This document shows, one piece after another, positions 1-10,059 of a DNA stretch of 42,473 bases. The notes beneath the pieces are model-generated. The model was not told the DNA's origin and searched no databases. It worked only from the letters and a program-made list of their open reading frames with translations. The translations under genes were made by a program, and so were the position numbers. Each line of letters starts with the position of its first letter. Position 1 is the stretch's first letter. This stretch comes from an uncultured Clostridia bacterium. GTDB lineage: Bacteria; Bacillota; Clostridia; Christensenellales; Borkfalkiaceae. The stretch is from the NCBI GenBank assembly GCA_947626685.1, contig CANQTD010000016.1:1-42473 (forward strand), in the 5' to 3' direction.

Positions 1-300
1 GATCACCCTCTGAGGTCGGCTACCCATCGTCGGTTTGGTGGGCCGTTACCCCGCCAACTGCCTAATGGGACGCGAGCCCATCCATGTCCGATAAAATCTT
101 TCACCCCCCGAAGATGCCTTCGTGTGTGGTCCTATGCGGTATTAGCAGTCATTTCTAACTGTTATCCCCCTGACATGGGCAGGTTGCTCACGTGTTACTC
201 ACCCGTCCGCCACTAACGTATTGCTACGTCCGTTCGACTTGCATGTGTTAAGCACGCCGCCAGCGTTCATCCTGAGCCAGAATCAAACTCTTAAGTTCAA
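1..300 (-). rRNA. 16S ribosomal RNA, 5' part (truncated by window edge)
   Basis: Read on the minus strand, the segment begins near 300 with the conserved 16S 5' region (AGAGTTTGATTCTGGCTCAG at about 293-274), followed by the universal GATGAACGCTGGCGGCGTGC stretch and the helix leading to CACATGCAAGTCGAACG. The gene runs off the window at position 1, so only about the first 300 bases are present. It is transcribed away from the putative origin at 15.2-15.6 kb, the leading-strand direction expected for an rRNA operon. No tRNA is visible in the leader. Confidence 0.97.
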
Positions 301-309
301 TTGTTTAGA

Positions 310-333
310 ATCGGCGCGGGCTAACGCGCCGAT
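310..333 (-). other. Hairpin in rRNA leader just upstream of 16S
   Basis: ATCGGCGCG (310-318) and CGCGCCGAT (325-333) form a perfect 9-bp stem with a 6-base loop, ten bases upstream of the mature 16S 5' region. It could be part of the precursor processing structure or an antitermination element; the sequence alone cannot decide. Confidence 0.5.
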
Positions 334-516
334 GGCTCTAACGATATTCGTTATTCTTTGCTGACTTTGCTTTGAGTACTATTGTCTCAAAAAATTGACA
401 GAAACTGCATTTTTGCTCGCTTACAAAAGTGTTACAAAAAATCGTTTCTTTCTTATTCTATTTTTAATCTGCGTTACCAAGCGACAGCTTGGGCTCTCAC
501 ATCGGACAGCTTGAAC

Positions 517-546
517 ATTATAACACGAATGTTTTTATGTTGTCAA
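517..546 (-). promoter_or_regulatory. rRNA operon promoter, proximal
   Basis: On the minus strand TTGACA (546-541) and TATAAT (522-517) are separated by 18 bp, a perfect consensus SigA promoter about 215 bases upstream of the 16S 5' end. Confidence 0.85.
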
Positions 547-637
547 CTGATTTTTGCAACATTTCCGAATTTTTTTCGGAGAAATTTTTGCTCTCCGTTA
601 CGGTAATCTTGCGCCTTGCCTCCATGCAAGCCTGTTC

Positions 638-666
638 ATTCTATCACACCGATTTTGGAAAGTCAA
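638..666 (-). promoter_or_regulatory. rRNA operon promoter, distal
   Basis: On the minus strand TTGACT (666-661) and TAGAAT (643-638) are 17 bp apart, about 120 bp upstream of the proximal promoter. Tandem promoters are usual for Bacillota rRNA operons. The rest of 301-730 is AT-rich leader and promoter DNA with no credible gene. Confidence 0.75.
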
Positions 667-744
667 CTGTTTTTTGCAGGAATTTTGGGGCTTTTTCGGA
701 TTTTTTTCCTTTCTCTGCAAAAAAAATTTTTTGACCACAACAGG

Positions 745-773
745 TTGTGTTTTGTTTACATTTATGGTACAAT
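745..773 (+). promoter_or_regulatory. Promoter of the small membrane protein gene
   Basis: TTGTGT (745-750), 17 bp, TACAAT (768-773) lies 33 bases ahead of the start codon at 807 and is divergent from the rRNA promoters. Confidence 0.65.
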
Positions 774-806
774 GAAGGCGTTCTTATACTGCTTTGAGGA
801 GAAATT

Positions 807-1070
807 ATGCGCCGACTGAAAATCGTTTTTTGCATTGTCGCCTGCCTTTTCGCCGCCGCAGCCATCCCCGTGGGGGCAATTTTCGGCTGGGTCTGGTTCC
901 TCGCGCTCGCCGTCGCCGCCGCGCTCGCCGCGGGCCTCATGCTCTTTTTCAAGAAGCGTTCGGACCCCAAGCCCCCGCCCGCGCCCGACTTTATGAATTC
1001 CGACGAGAAGAACGCCGAGATCCGCAAGCAGAACGAAAAGGATGAACCCGGCAACGATCCGCCCGCATGA
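807..1070 (+). CDS. Small two-helix membrane protein, function unknown
   Basis: An 87-residue protein. The start at 807 is supported by GAGGAGAA at 796-803 and by the promoter at 745-773. Residues about 5-25 and 28-48 are Ala/Val/Leu-rich and predicted to form two membrane helices, followed by a basic KKR boundary and a charged, Pro/Glu/Lys-rich tail that should lie in the cytoplasm. I recognise no family. It is a single-gene transcript: the stop codon lies in the loop of an intrinsic terminator. It is divergent from the 16S rRNA gene, but nothing shows a functional link. The competing long antisense frames have no ribosome binding site. Confidence 0.75.
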   Translation: MRRLKIVFCIVACLFAAAAIPVGAIFGWVWFLALAVAAALAAGLMLFFKKRSDPKPPPAPDFMNSDEKNAEIRKQNEKDEPGNDPPA

Positions 1071-1084
1071 GCGGATCTTTTTTT
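1056..1084 (+). terminator. Intrinsic terminator
   Basis: GATCCGC (1056-1062) pairs with GCGGATC (1071-1077), followed by seven T. The stop codon of the preceding gene sits in the loop. Confidence 0.9.
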
Positions 1085-1133
1085 GCCCGCCGTTATAATA
1101 TATTATTATTGTACGCGCGCGAGAAGCGGCGCC

Positions 1134-1478
1134 CCCCAAAGGGAAAGCAAGAGGTCGCCCCACCCCCATATCCCCCTCCCACGGAGGGGGCGAGAGAATG
1201 GCGCCTCCCGAGGAGGAGCTGTCCGCATTGCGGACTGAGGTGGGTACGTTCTCGTCTCTTCTTCGTATGAGGTCGCGCCCTTGCCCACCCCTCGAGGGGT
1301 GGGTGTCGAGCGTAGCGAGACGGAAGGGGTGTTGCGCAATCGGAATGACACCCCCTCCGTCACTTCGTGACAGCTCCCCCAAAAATCGCCCCACAAAAAT
1401 CCTACGCCTTTTTGCGGGGACCCCGATGGGGCGCCAAGAGGCGGACTTCGTACTGGGGGTGCGGAAAATCCTTCGCGC
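1134..1478. repeat. Intergenic repeat island 1
   Basis: This stretch has no credible gene. It holds the CCCTCCCACGGAGGG module, a copy of the two-hairpin unit with the variant hairpin GTCCGC-ATT-GCGGAC (1221-1235), a CCCCTCGAGGGGTGGG palindrome and a GTCACTTCGTGAC hairpin near 1360. Parallel ORFs in several frames, rich in Pro, Arg and Ser, are by-products of the palindromes. Confidence 0.8.
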
Positions 1479-1480
1479 AA

Positions 1481-1524
1481 ATAAAAAAGAATGAGACTGC
1501 ACGCTGAGGAGCAGCCCCATTCTT
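1481..1524 (-). terminator. Intrinsic terminator of the lipoprotein gene
   Basis: On the minus strand, bases 1524-1511 and 1500-1487 form a 14-bp stem with two G-U pairs, followed by TTTTTTAT. It lies 16 bases after the stop codon at 1540. Confidence 0.85.
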
Positions 1525-1539
1525 CAAGGGGGGGAAACG

Positions 1540-3294
1540 TCACGCCAGATCTACGCTGTGTCTGACGTAACCTGTGGAATTGGCCATGAGATTGTATTCG
1601 ACGATGAACTGCACCGTCTTATGGGCGGGGATGGTCACCGTGTAGTGGAACGCCCGTTCGAACGGTTCGCCGAAGTCCCGTTCACCGCGCTCGCACGCGA
1701 AGTACTCCGTTCCCTCGACGAGAGAGCCGTCTATATTGCGCACAAAGGTCACGAGGCCGCCGTTCAGATTGATATTCACGGTCACCGTGCGCTCCCGGTC
1801 GCCCTGATTGGTGAACGTGAACACGTCCTGATAGTCCTTCATCCAATTCCCGATATTGGCGAGCTTGCCGCGGGAATCATACCAATCGCACCCCACGGTG
1901 ACGGGCTTGCCCTCGGGACCGTAGATCGTGTGGAAGGCGGTCATGTCCGTGCCAACCGCTTCGTGTGAGCCCTGCACGTTGATGTGCGTGACCCACTCCT
2001 CGCGCGTCTGGACATGCTCGGTAGAGGGGATCTTCGCGCCGGGTTCGCCCTCCTCGGGGACGTTTTCCATATAGTAATTCTTGTAAGTGACGGGAAGTTT
2101 GCAGGCGGGCGTTGCGTCGTTGAACGTCCACGCCGCTTGGTTGTCGACGACGTAGCCGACGTCCTCGCCGCAGTGCACGACGCCGTACGTCTCGGGATCG
2201 GTGATGCCGAGGTGGTCGTCGCCGCCCTCCGTCCCGGGGAGAACCTTCTTGTAGTCGTCATAGACGTAGTACGCGCCCTCCGCCTTGCCCACGACGTCGA
2301 AGAGCACCGCGCCGTTCTGGCAGTTTCCGTTCAAACGGATATCCGCCGTGTTGTTGACGTTGAAATTGCCGTACGCGTCCGCCGTCGTTCCGCCGAACAC
2401 ATAGATATATTTGCCCGCGGGGATGCGGTAAGTGGTCGGCTCGAAGCCCGAGGTCGGATAGGAACCGCCGAAGTTCATGAGAGCCTTCCAATTCGCGAGC
2501 TGGCTCGGGGTGAAGGAGTCGAGATCGGGGATCCTGAACCTCAGATTGTAGAACTCCGTCCATTCCCGTTCGCCGAAATAGGAGCCCATGCCCGCCTGCT
2601 GGTAGCCGATATTTTTGACGGTGATATACGCGTCCTCTTTGCCCGTGTTGCGGACACGGTACCCATAGAACACGCCGGGGTCCATCTTATCGCTCTGCTG
2701 TTCCATCGTGAAATACACCGTTTGGTCGGAGAGATCCTGCCGCGTGATGCAGTGGTTGACGACCTGCGGCCCCTGCAAGAGCTGTTCGGGCGCGTTGCAG
2801 TAGACGTAGAGCGTCTCCGGCCTCTTCACATAGTTGATCCCGGCGGGTTTGAGCGGGTCGTCGGCGCTTGCGGACGACGTCGGGATCGCACTCGCGTCGG
2901 GCACTTCGCCGATGTCGAAGGGCAGCAGCTGCTGATGGTTCTTCGGGACGATATTGACGCGCACCCTGCCGTCCACGGGCTTGATGCGCACGTTCACGAC
3001 CTGTCCTTCCTCAAAGGAGACGTCGAAACTCTCCGCGGAAGAGGCGATGAGCGTGCCGTCGGGAGAGAAAAATTCCACGCTCTCCACGATCTTGTTCGAG
3101 AATTTTACATTATAGGTGTCGGTGAAGGGAGCCTTCATCTTGACCCTGCAATATTCTCCCTCCTCGAGCGTGTACAGCGAGGAGAGCCGCACCTCGGGGA
3201 GCCGCGCATATTCGTCGGCCGCGCCGCCACCGCCGCAGGAAGCCGTGAGCAGCGTGAACATCGTGGCACAGAGCAATACGCCCTTCCGCTTCAT
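1540..3294 (-). CDS. Putative secreted lipoprotein, function unknown
   Basis: A 584-residue protein with a lipoprotein signal peptide: a basic n-region, a hydrophobic stretch and a LTASC lipobox, giving lipid attachment at Cys20, followed by Gly residues. The start at 3294 is preceded by AAGGAGG on the minus strand. The mature part is rich in aromatic, Asp and Gly residues, with alternating short strands that suggest beta-sandwich or carbohydrate-binding-type folds, but I recognise no catalytic motif. It has its own promoter and terminator, so it is monocistronic. It probably sits on the outer face of the membrane; a role in binding or cell-envelope work is only a guess. Confidence 0.85.
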   Translation of the reverse strand: MKRKGVLLCATMFTLLTASCGGGGAADEYARLPEVRLSSLYTLEEGEYCRVKMKAPFTDTYNVKFSNKIVESVEFFSPDGTLIASSAESFDVSFEEGQVVNVRIKPVDGRVRVNIVPKNHQQLLPFDIGEVPDASAIPTSSASADDPLKPAGINYVKRPETLYVYCNAPEQLLQGPQVVNHCITRQDLSDQTVYFTMEQQSDKMDPGVFYGYRVRNTGKEDAYITVKNIGYQQAGMGSYFGEREWTEFYNLRFRIPDLDSFTPSQLANWKALMNFGGSYPTSGFEPTTYRIPAGKYIYVFGGTTADAYGNFNVNNTADIRLNGNCQNGAVLFDVVGKAEGAYYVYDDYKKVLPGTEGGDDHLGITDPETYGVVHCGEDVGYVVDNQAAWTFNDATPACKLPVTYKNYYMENVPEEGEPGAKIPSTEHVQTREEWVTHINVQGSHEAVGTDMTAFHTIYGPEGKPVTVGCDWYDSRGKLANIGNWMKDYQDVFTFTNQGDRERTVTVNINLNGGLVTFVRNIDGSLVEGTEYFACERGERDFGEPFERAFHYTVTIPAHKTVQFIVEYNLMANSTGYVRHSVDLA

Positions 3295-3327
3295 GTCCTT
3301 CCTCCTTGTCCTTCCGTGGTGGTTTTA

Positions 3328-3355
3328 TTATTACATACTTTTCTCGTTTTGTCAA
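3328..3355 (-). promoter_or_regulatory. Promoter of the lipoprotein gene
   Basis: Minus strand TTGACA (3355-3350), 16 bp, TAATAA (3333-3328), 34 bases upstream of the start at 3294. Confidence 0.7.
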
Positions 3356-3480
3356 TGGGTTTGAAAAAAATTTTCTTCATTTTTGAAAAATCTCCCCGCA
3401 ATTTTTGCGGAGAGCGCGTTCTTGTGAAAATAAATTTCACGTTTTCGAGATAAATTCTTTCAAAAAGAGATCGCCGCGCG

Positions 3481-4899
3481 TCACATTTCGGGGGTGCGCA
3501 GAAAGTAGAAATACGTCCCGTCGCCGCCCGTCTCCCGCATGCCCGCGCGCAGGAGCATGTTGCGCGAGCGGACGTTCTCGCGGAAACACTTCGCCGTCAC
3601 GCGCTCGACGTTCATTTTGGAGAACGCGTAGTCGGTGAGCGCGCGCACCGCTTCGGAGGCATACCCCATTCCCTCAAATTCGGGCAGAAGGCGCGCGCCG
3701 ATCTCCGCCTCCGAGGAGTAGCCGAACGTGTGGAGAAGCGCTTCCCCCGCGAACATGCCCCCCGCGTAAATGGCGAGCGGCATCTCGAGACGGTGCGCGA
3801 ACACATTGCGCGCGAGCCTGACGTAGAACATGTCCGAGCGGTTGCCGCGGCTCTTGGGCATGCCCCACGCTTCCCCCCAATAACGGTTGCGCTCCCCGTC
3901 GGTGACGAGGCGGGCATACGCCTCCGCGTCCCCGTCGTCCACGGGTCTGAGTACGAGCCGCTCCGTCTCGATCTTCGGGGCGCGGGTCACGAGGTCCACC
4001 GTCCTCCGCGGGAGAACGTTGTATTTTGCGACGAGCGCGCACGGCCCGTACTGCAATTTTGACTTGCGCAGTCCGAGGTCGCCCGCGTCGTCCATGCGGT
4101 TGAGAAACCGCACCCCATCCTTACAAAACGCGCGCGCAAACTGCTGCGCGAGGTAGGGATACGCCCCCTCGTAGCCGCGGAGAGCCTTCTCGATATGGAC
4201 GATGACCGTGTCGCCGCACCTCTCACCGACGGAGAAGCCGACGATCTTCCCCTCCGCGCGCAGAACGCCCGCGAAGAGCCCGAACCGCCCGATATGGGGA
4301 AGAAGGGCGTACACCTCTTCCATCTCCTCGTCGGCGAGGTAGGTATCTTTGGCGCGCTGGACCGTCTCATACTCCTTTAAGAAGGAAACGAGGGGTACCA
4401 TGTCCGAGGGGGACAGCTCGGAAAACACTCCGTCCGGGTACAACTTTTCGAATTTGCGGACATGGTTGCGCTGCCCCGCGTACTTCTTCCCGGGGTAGCC
4501 GATGAAGTCCTCCGCATGATACAGATAGTCCCTCCAGCGGCGGTTGTTCGTGACGAGCGCCTCGCAGTAACGGGGCAGGAGCATGGAGAGGCGATCCTCG
4601 GGCACGTTCGTAAAGTGCAGGCGGATATATTCGTCGCGGCAGTACGTTTCGAGCCGCTCGATGGCGCGCGTCTCCTCTTCGCGGTCCCCAGTGCGGGAGA
4701 TCGGGAAGTGGAAATAGCACTTGCCTGCGAAAAACTCGCGTATGACGAGGCAGTTCTCCACGATGGCGAAGGCGGGCTTCAAGGCGTCGTACCACATGAA
4801 TTGGAAGGCGACGGAGAAATCCCCGATGCGGTACGGCTGCACGGAGAAGTAGGGCGCGAGCTTTGCAAGCTCTTCTTTTTCGATCCTGATAAATTCCAT
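3481..4899 (-). CDS. DUF2156 / GNAT acetyltransferase fusion protein
   Basis: I place the start at the ATG at 4899 (472 residues), because the sequence from there (MEFIRIEKEEL) matches the usual DUF2156 beginning; an ATG nine codons upstream at 4926 is possible and neither has a clear ribosome binding site. Residues about 1-300 resemble DUF2156, the C-terminal domain of phosphatidylglycerol lysyltransferases, itself a doubled GNAT fold. Residues about 305-472 are a RimJ/RimL-type acetyltransferase with the ETERLVLRP opening and the acetyl-CoA loop EFEGMGYASEA. This joins two GNAT-type modules in one chain. The gene follows parB by 95 bases on the same strand, probably in one operon; a hairpin (4916-4934) lies between. 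Substrates are unknown. Confidence 0.85.
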   Translation of the reverse strand: MEFIRIEKEELAKLAPYFSVQPYRIGDFSVAFQFMWYDALKPAFAIVENCLVIREFFAGKCYFHFPISRTGDREEETRAIERLETYCRDEYIRLHFTNVPEDRLSMLLPRYCEALVTNNRRWRDYLYHAEDFIGYPGKKYAGQRNHVRKFEKLYPDGVFSELSPSDMVPLVSFLKEYETVQRAKDTYLADEEMEEVYALLPHIGRFGLFAGVLRAEGKIVGFSVGERCGDTVIVHIEKALRGYEGAYPYLAQQFARAFCKDGVRFLNRMDDAGDLGLRKSKLQYGPCALVAKYNVLPRRTVDLVTRAPKIETERLVLRPVDDGDAEAYARLVTDGERNRYWGEAWGMPKSRGNRSDMFYVRLARNVFAHRLEMPLAIYAGGMFAGEALLHTFGYSSEAEIGARLLPEFEGMGYASEAVRALTDYAFSKMNVERVTAKCFRENVRSRNMLLRAGMRETGGDGTYFYFLRTPEM

Positions 4900-4994
4900 T
4901 TTGATAGAGACTGCCCCCGTCCGCATGAGACGGGAGCGTCGTTATTTTTTTCGTTTCGAAGCCGAATCTGCGGACATGGTATGCCCGTTTCGGC

Positions 4995-5876
4995 TCACTT
5001 GATATTGTCGAGAATGTCGAGTAGTTCCGCGATGCGTTCCAAATCGTCGCGGGAGTAGTAATCGATATAGATCCTGCCCTTCTTCTCCGTCCCGATGAGG
5101 GAGACTTTCGTCTTGAACGTCATGCGCATGCGCTCCACGAAGTGTTTGAGCTCGGCGTTCGCGAGGGCGTTCTTCTTCTCCCGCTTCTGTGCGAGCACTT
5201 CGGGGGGATTGAGCCGCTGTTTGACCGCGCGCTCCATCTCGCGCACCGACCACCCTTCCTTCACGCACTCGCGGGCGAGCGCGATCTGCGCGTCTTTTTG
5301 CAGCGGTACGAGGGTGCGCGCGTGCCCGGCGGAGAGCCGCCCGTCCTGCACGAGGGCGATGACCTCGTCGGAGAGGGTGAGCAGGCGCAGCGTGTTCGCG
5401 ATCGCGGGGCGGGATTTGCCGATGCGCTCCGCAAGCACTTCCTGCGTGAGCTTATAGTCCTCCATGAGCCGCTTCATGCCGTATGCCGCCTCGATGGGGT
5501 TGAGATCTTCGCGCTGCAAGTTCTCGATGAGGGAGATCTCGCGGATCTCGCGCTCGTCGAACTGTTTGACGATGACGGGCACCCGTTCCAGCCCCGCACG
5601 GATGGCCGCGCGGTACCTGCGTTCCCCCGCGACGATCATGTACGCGCCGTCCCCCTTTTTGACGACGACGATGGGCGAGATCACCCCGTGTTCGCGGATG
5701 GAATTGGCAAGATCGTTCAATGCGTTTTCGTCGAAACTCTTCCTCGGTTGGTCGGGGTTGGGAAACACCTCGGAGACGAGCGCCTCCGAAGCCGCGCCGC
5801 CCGCCGCGTATTCGGGCAGGGAGTTGTAATCGGTATCGCTGTCGAACAGCGAGGAAAGTCCTCTTCCTTTCGCCAT
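4995..5876 (-). CDS. parB: Chromosome partitioning protein ParB
   Basis: This 293-residue CTP-dependent DNA clamp loads at parS and spreads along the origin region to recruit SMC. Visible are the CTP-binding box GERRYR (84-89), the ENLQRE box (118-123), a helix-turn-helix at about 143-166 that reads parS, and a C-terminal dimerisation segment ending LLDILDNIK. AAGGAG lies 9 bases ahead of the ATG. It lies 69 bases behind ftsH and probably shares its promoter. Two parS sites lie about 2.4 kb upstream. parA/soj, which usually precedes parB, is not in the window. Confidence 0.97.
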   Translation of the reverse strand: MAKGRGLSSLFDSDTDYNSLPEYAAGGAASEALVSEVFPNPDQPRKSFDENALNDLANSIREHGVISPIVVVKKGDGAYMIVAGERRYRAAIRAGLERVPVIVKQFDEREIREISLIENLQREDLNPIEAAYGMKRLMEDYKLTQEVLAERIGKSRPAIANTLRLLTLSDEVIALVQDGRLSAGHARTLVPLQKDAQIALARECVKEGWSVREMERAVKQRLNPPEVLAQKREKKNALANAELKHFVERMRMTFKTKVSLIGTEKKGRIYIDYYSRDDLERIAELLDILDNIK

Positions 5877-5945
5877 AGTGATTTTCTCCTTTTTCTCTCG
5901 CGGTCAACATGGGCAGACGACGGATCGCCCACCCATGTCCGAGGT

Positions 5946-8015
<2,070 letters not shown>

Positions 8016-8078
8016 TTTTTATCTCCTTTTCTGACTTTTCGCTTCGCCGCAACATAGTTTGCGGATTATGACCATAAT

Positions 8079-8107
8079 ATTGTACCACAATCAGAGGGAT
8101 TTTTCAA
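8079..8107 (-). promoter_or_regulatory. Promoter of ftsH-parB operon
   Basis: Minus strand TTGAAA (8107-8102), 17 bp, TACAAT (8084-8079), about 64 bases ahead of the TTG start. Confidence 0.85.
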
Positions 8108-8167
8108 GCATTTCGCCCGCTTTCTTTTCCAATTTTCATGAATATCACCATATTTTCGCAAATATGC

Positions 8168-8215
8168 AAAAGCACGCATATTTCCCGCGGTTTTCGGGGC
8201 AATTTGCGTGCTTTT
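8168..8215 (-). terminator. Probable terminator of the CvpA-like gene
   Basis: AAAAGCACGCA (8168-8178) and TGCGTGCTTTT (8205-8215) form an 11-bp stem enclosing a smaller GC hairpin. It has T runs on both strands but lies downstream of the minus-strand gene ending at 8299. Confidence 0.6.
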
Positions 8216-8228
8216 TATACTTTTTTAT

Positions 8229-8244
8229 TGTTTCACATGAAACA
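8229..8244. other. parS site 1
   Basis: TGTTTCACATGAAACA differs from the Bacillota parS consensus TGTTTCACGTGAAACA by one central base. It lies beside a second site and about 2.4 kb from parB. Confidence 0.9.
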
Positions 8245-8269
8245 CTACCGAAAAATTTACGGTTTTTAA

Positions 8270-8285
8270 TGTTTCACGTGAAACT
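8270..8285. other. parS site 2
   Basis: TGTTTCACGTGAAACT matches the parS consensus except at the last base. The two sites are 25 bp apart, in the gap between the CvpA-like gene and ftsH, about 7 kb from the putative origin. Confidence 0.93.
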
Positions 8286-8298
8286 TATGGTGCATACT

Positions 8299-8889
8299 TT
8301 ATATCCATGCGGCCAAGAGGGAAATCGCGTCTTTTCCGCCCTGCAAGAACCGCCACGGGATACCTGCGAGCCAGTTGAACCAATCGCCGCCGTAGAGTGC
8401 ATAGACGACCCTGCTCGAAGCGATATATTCTTCAACGACGTCCACGCGGATCCATTTGCAGACGGCGAGCAGAAAGAGCGCGATGAGGGCCGCCTCGCAG
8501 AATCCGAGGATCCCGCCGAGGACGCGGTCGATGATGTCGAGTACTTTCGACTTGCGCACGATCTTCTTGCCGAGTTTTGAGACCAAGAATACGGTTAGCC
8601 AGGTGAGGAGTGCGAGGACGACGAAGGACGCCGCGACGATCAGCCAATAGGCGACCGTTTTCAGGTGGATCGCGTTCCCGAACATGGTGACGAGACCGAA
8701 CCAATCTTCCAAGAGCCCCGTGACGGGGGTACAGAATGTGGTGGCGACGAGGAAGGACAGCACGGTCCCGGCGATCTTCCCGACGCCGCGGACGAATCCG
8801 ACGCCGATCCCGACAAACAGACCGATGAAGAGGACCGCAAAGAACGCGACGTCGAGGATCCAGCCGTACGTTGCAAGTAATTGTAGCAT
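8299..8889 (-). CDS. CvpA-like integral membrane protein
   Basis: A 196-residue protein starting at 8889, where AGGAGG lies seven bases ahead of the ATG; an in-frame start further upstream would cross the promoter and is rejected. About four membrane helices are visible, including the CvpA/colicin-V-production signature region with DRVLGGILGFCEAALIAL in the second half. The founding E. coli CvpA is needed for colicin V production; the role in Gram-positives is unclear, with links to envelope homeostasis. The promoter is at 8915-8943. The next genes downstream are the parS pair and ftsH. Confidence 0.75.
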   Translation of the reverse strand: MLQLLATYGWILDVAFFAVLFIGLFVGIGVGFVRGVGKIAGTVLSFLVATTFCTPVTGLLEDWFGLVTMFGNAIHLKTVAYWLIVAASFVVLALLTWLTVFLVSKLGKKIVRKSKVLDIIDRVLGGILGFCEAALIALFLLAVCKWIRVDVVEEYIASSRVVYALYGGDWFNWLAGIPWRFLQGGKDAISLLAAWI

Positions 8890-8914
8890 AGGAACCTCCT
8901 GTAAAACTATCCTC

Positions 8915-8943
8915 ATTATATCACCTTTTTGCGGCTTTGTCAT
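8915..8943 (-). promoter_or_regulatory. Promoter of the CvpA-like gene
   Basis: Minus strand ATGACA (8943-8938), 17 bp, TATAAT (8920-8915), 25 bases upstream of the start at 8889. Confidence 0.85.
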
Positions 8944-9099
8944 CCCTTTGCCGACAAATTGTTATAAAAAAAGTGCGGTTCGGGAAAAACATATGGGACG
9001 TATGGCGCATAGCAACATTTTGCCGAATTTTGTTTTGCGCCGTCTGAATATTGCCAAATTTGCGGAGGCGCAAACATTGCGCCCGAAAGGGGAGAGATC

Positions 9100-9648
9100 A
9101 TGGAATTTGCCTTTCATTTTTGTAACACGCTTGCGGAGACGGGAATCATGATGGCGCTCGGGAACGTTTTGAAGTCGTCCGCACCGCCCGTCGTGCTCTG
9201 TATCGGGAGCGACCTCGCGATCGGCGACAGCCTCGGCCCGCTCACGGGAACGATGCTGCGGCGGCAGGAGGGCTTCCGCGGATTCGTCTACGGCACGCTC
9301 CGCTCGCCCGTCACGGCAAAGGAGATCGGCTACGTCGAGAGTTTCCTGCGAAAGACGCACCCGCGGAGCAAGATCATCGCCGTCGACGCGGCGGTGGGGG
9401 AGGAGGCGGATGTCGGGCTCATCAAGGTCATCGGCGGCCCGCTCCGCCCGGGGTCGGGGGCGAACAAAAAGCTCGGCAAGGTGGGGGACGCTTCCATTCT
9501 CGGCATCGTCGCGCGCAAGTCGGCCTTTTCGTACTCCCTTTTGAACCTCACGCGGCTGAACATGGTCTATGCGATGGCGGAGACGATCTCCTCCGCGATC
9601 GGCGCGTATGCGTGCAGGGGGATCGACGCGGACCGAAAGTGTTTGTAG
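9100..9648 (+). CDS. yyaC: Spore protease-like YyaC (DUF1256)
   Basis: A 182-residue member of the YyaC/DUF1256 family, related in fold to the germination protease GPR and hydrogenase maturation proteases. The signature CIGSD..IGDSLGPLTG is at 34-50, and a conserved DAAVG motif follows at about 94. AAGGGGAGAG precedes the ATG. In B. subtilis yyaC lies near the origin close to parB, so its position here is in keeping. It points to a sporulating lineage. It is one of two plus-strand genes within the left, minus-strand replichore. No clear SigA promoter is seen, which would fit a sporulation sigma factor, but I cannot show one. Confidence 0.9.
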   Translation: MEFAFHFCNTLAETGIMMALGNVLKSSAPPVVLCIGSDLAIGDSLGPLTGTMLRRQEGFRGFVYGTLRSPVTAKEIGYVESFLRKTHPRSKIIAVDAAVGEEADVGLIKVIGGPLRPGSGANKKLGKVGDASILGIVARKSAFSYSLLNLTRLNMVYAMAETISSAIGAYACRGIDADRKCL

Positions 9649-9730
9649 TTCACAAAAAAACAATCGTTCGGGTGGAAACTTGAAAAATCAGTTCACGATT
9701 TGGATTTTTTTGAAAATATCGTTGCGTTTC

Positions 9731-9759
9731 TTGACGAAATAATTTGAAAAACATACAAT
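9731..9759 (+). promoter_or_regulatory. Promoter of the 76-residue protein gene
   Basis: TTGACG (9731-9736), 17 bp, TACAAT (9754-9759), 30 bases ahead of the start at 9790. Confidence 0.85.
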
Positions 9760-9789
9760 AGAGTTACCAATCAAAGGAGGGTTTGGAAA

Positions 9790-10020
9790 ATGGCAAGAAC
9801 AGTTAAGACCAAAGTCTATGATACCGCGACGGCTACGATCGTGAAGAAGGTCACGTCGGGGTACTACGGCGATCCCGCCGGCTATGAAAAGACGCTGTAC
9901 CAAACGCCCGAAGGGGACTACTTCCTCTACACGTTCGGCGGCGCGGCGTCCGAGTTCGCGACAGAAACAAAGACGGGCCTCACCAAGACGGCTGCAAAAA
10001 AGTGGCTGGAAGAGAACTGA
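9790..10020 (+). CDS. Conserved small soluble protein, function unknown
   Basis: A 76-residue protein with AAAGGAGG eight bases upstream of the ATG, a strong SigA promoter and an intrinsic terminator six bases after the stop, so it is a well expressed single-gene unit. It is rich in Thr, Lys, Tyr and Gly, with beta-strand character (PAGYEKTLYQTPEGDYFLYT) followed by a helix (TKTAAKKWLEEN). I do not know its function. Similar small proteins occur in Clostridia, from memory, without a characterised role. It is not a small acid-soluble spore protein: the conserved SASP helices are absent. Confidence 0.85.
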   Translation: MARTVKTKVYDTATATIVKKVTSGYYGDPAGYEKTLYQTPEGDYFLYTFGGAASEFATETKTGLTKTAAKKWLEEN

Positions 10021-10025
10021 GAAAA

Positions 10026-10052
10026 GCGGGCATTTGCCCGCCTTTTTCTTTT
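10026..10052 (+). terminator. Intrinsic terminator
   Basis: GCGGGC (10026-10031), loop ATTT, GCCCGC (10036-10041), then CTTTTTCTTTT. Confidence 0.93.
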
Positions 10053-10059
10053 GGTGAGA

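Noticed and set aside
301..800. tRNA genes or small ORFs in the rRNA leader and promoter region
   Set aside because: No cloverleaf could be traced, and the open frames overlap tandem promoters and have no start signals.
1106..1543. Pro/Arg/Ser-rich ORFs in repeat islands
   Set aside because: The same peptide-like patterns appear in several frames at every island because the DNA is palindromic; no ribosome binding sites or conserved starts go with them.
4900..4926. Upstream start at 4926 for the DUF2156-GNAT gene
   Set aside because: It lies inside a hairpin, has no ribosome binding site, and adds residues not typical of the family; the ATG at 4899 is preferred but not certain.
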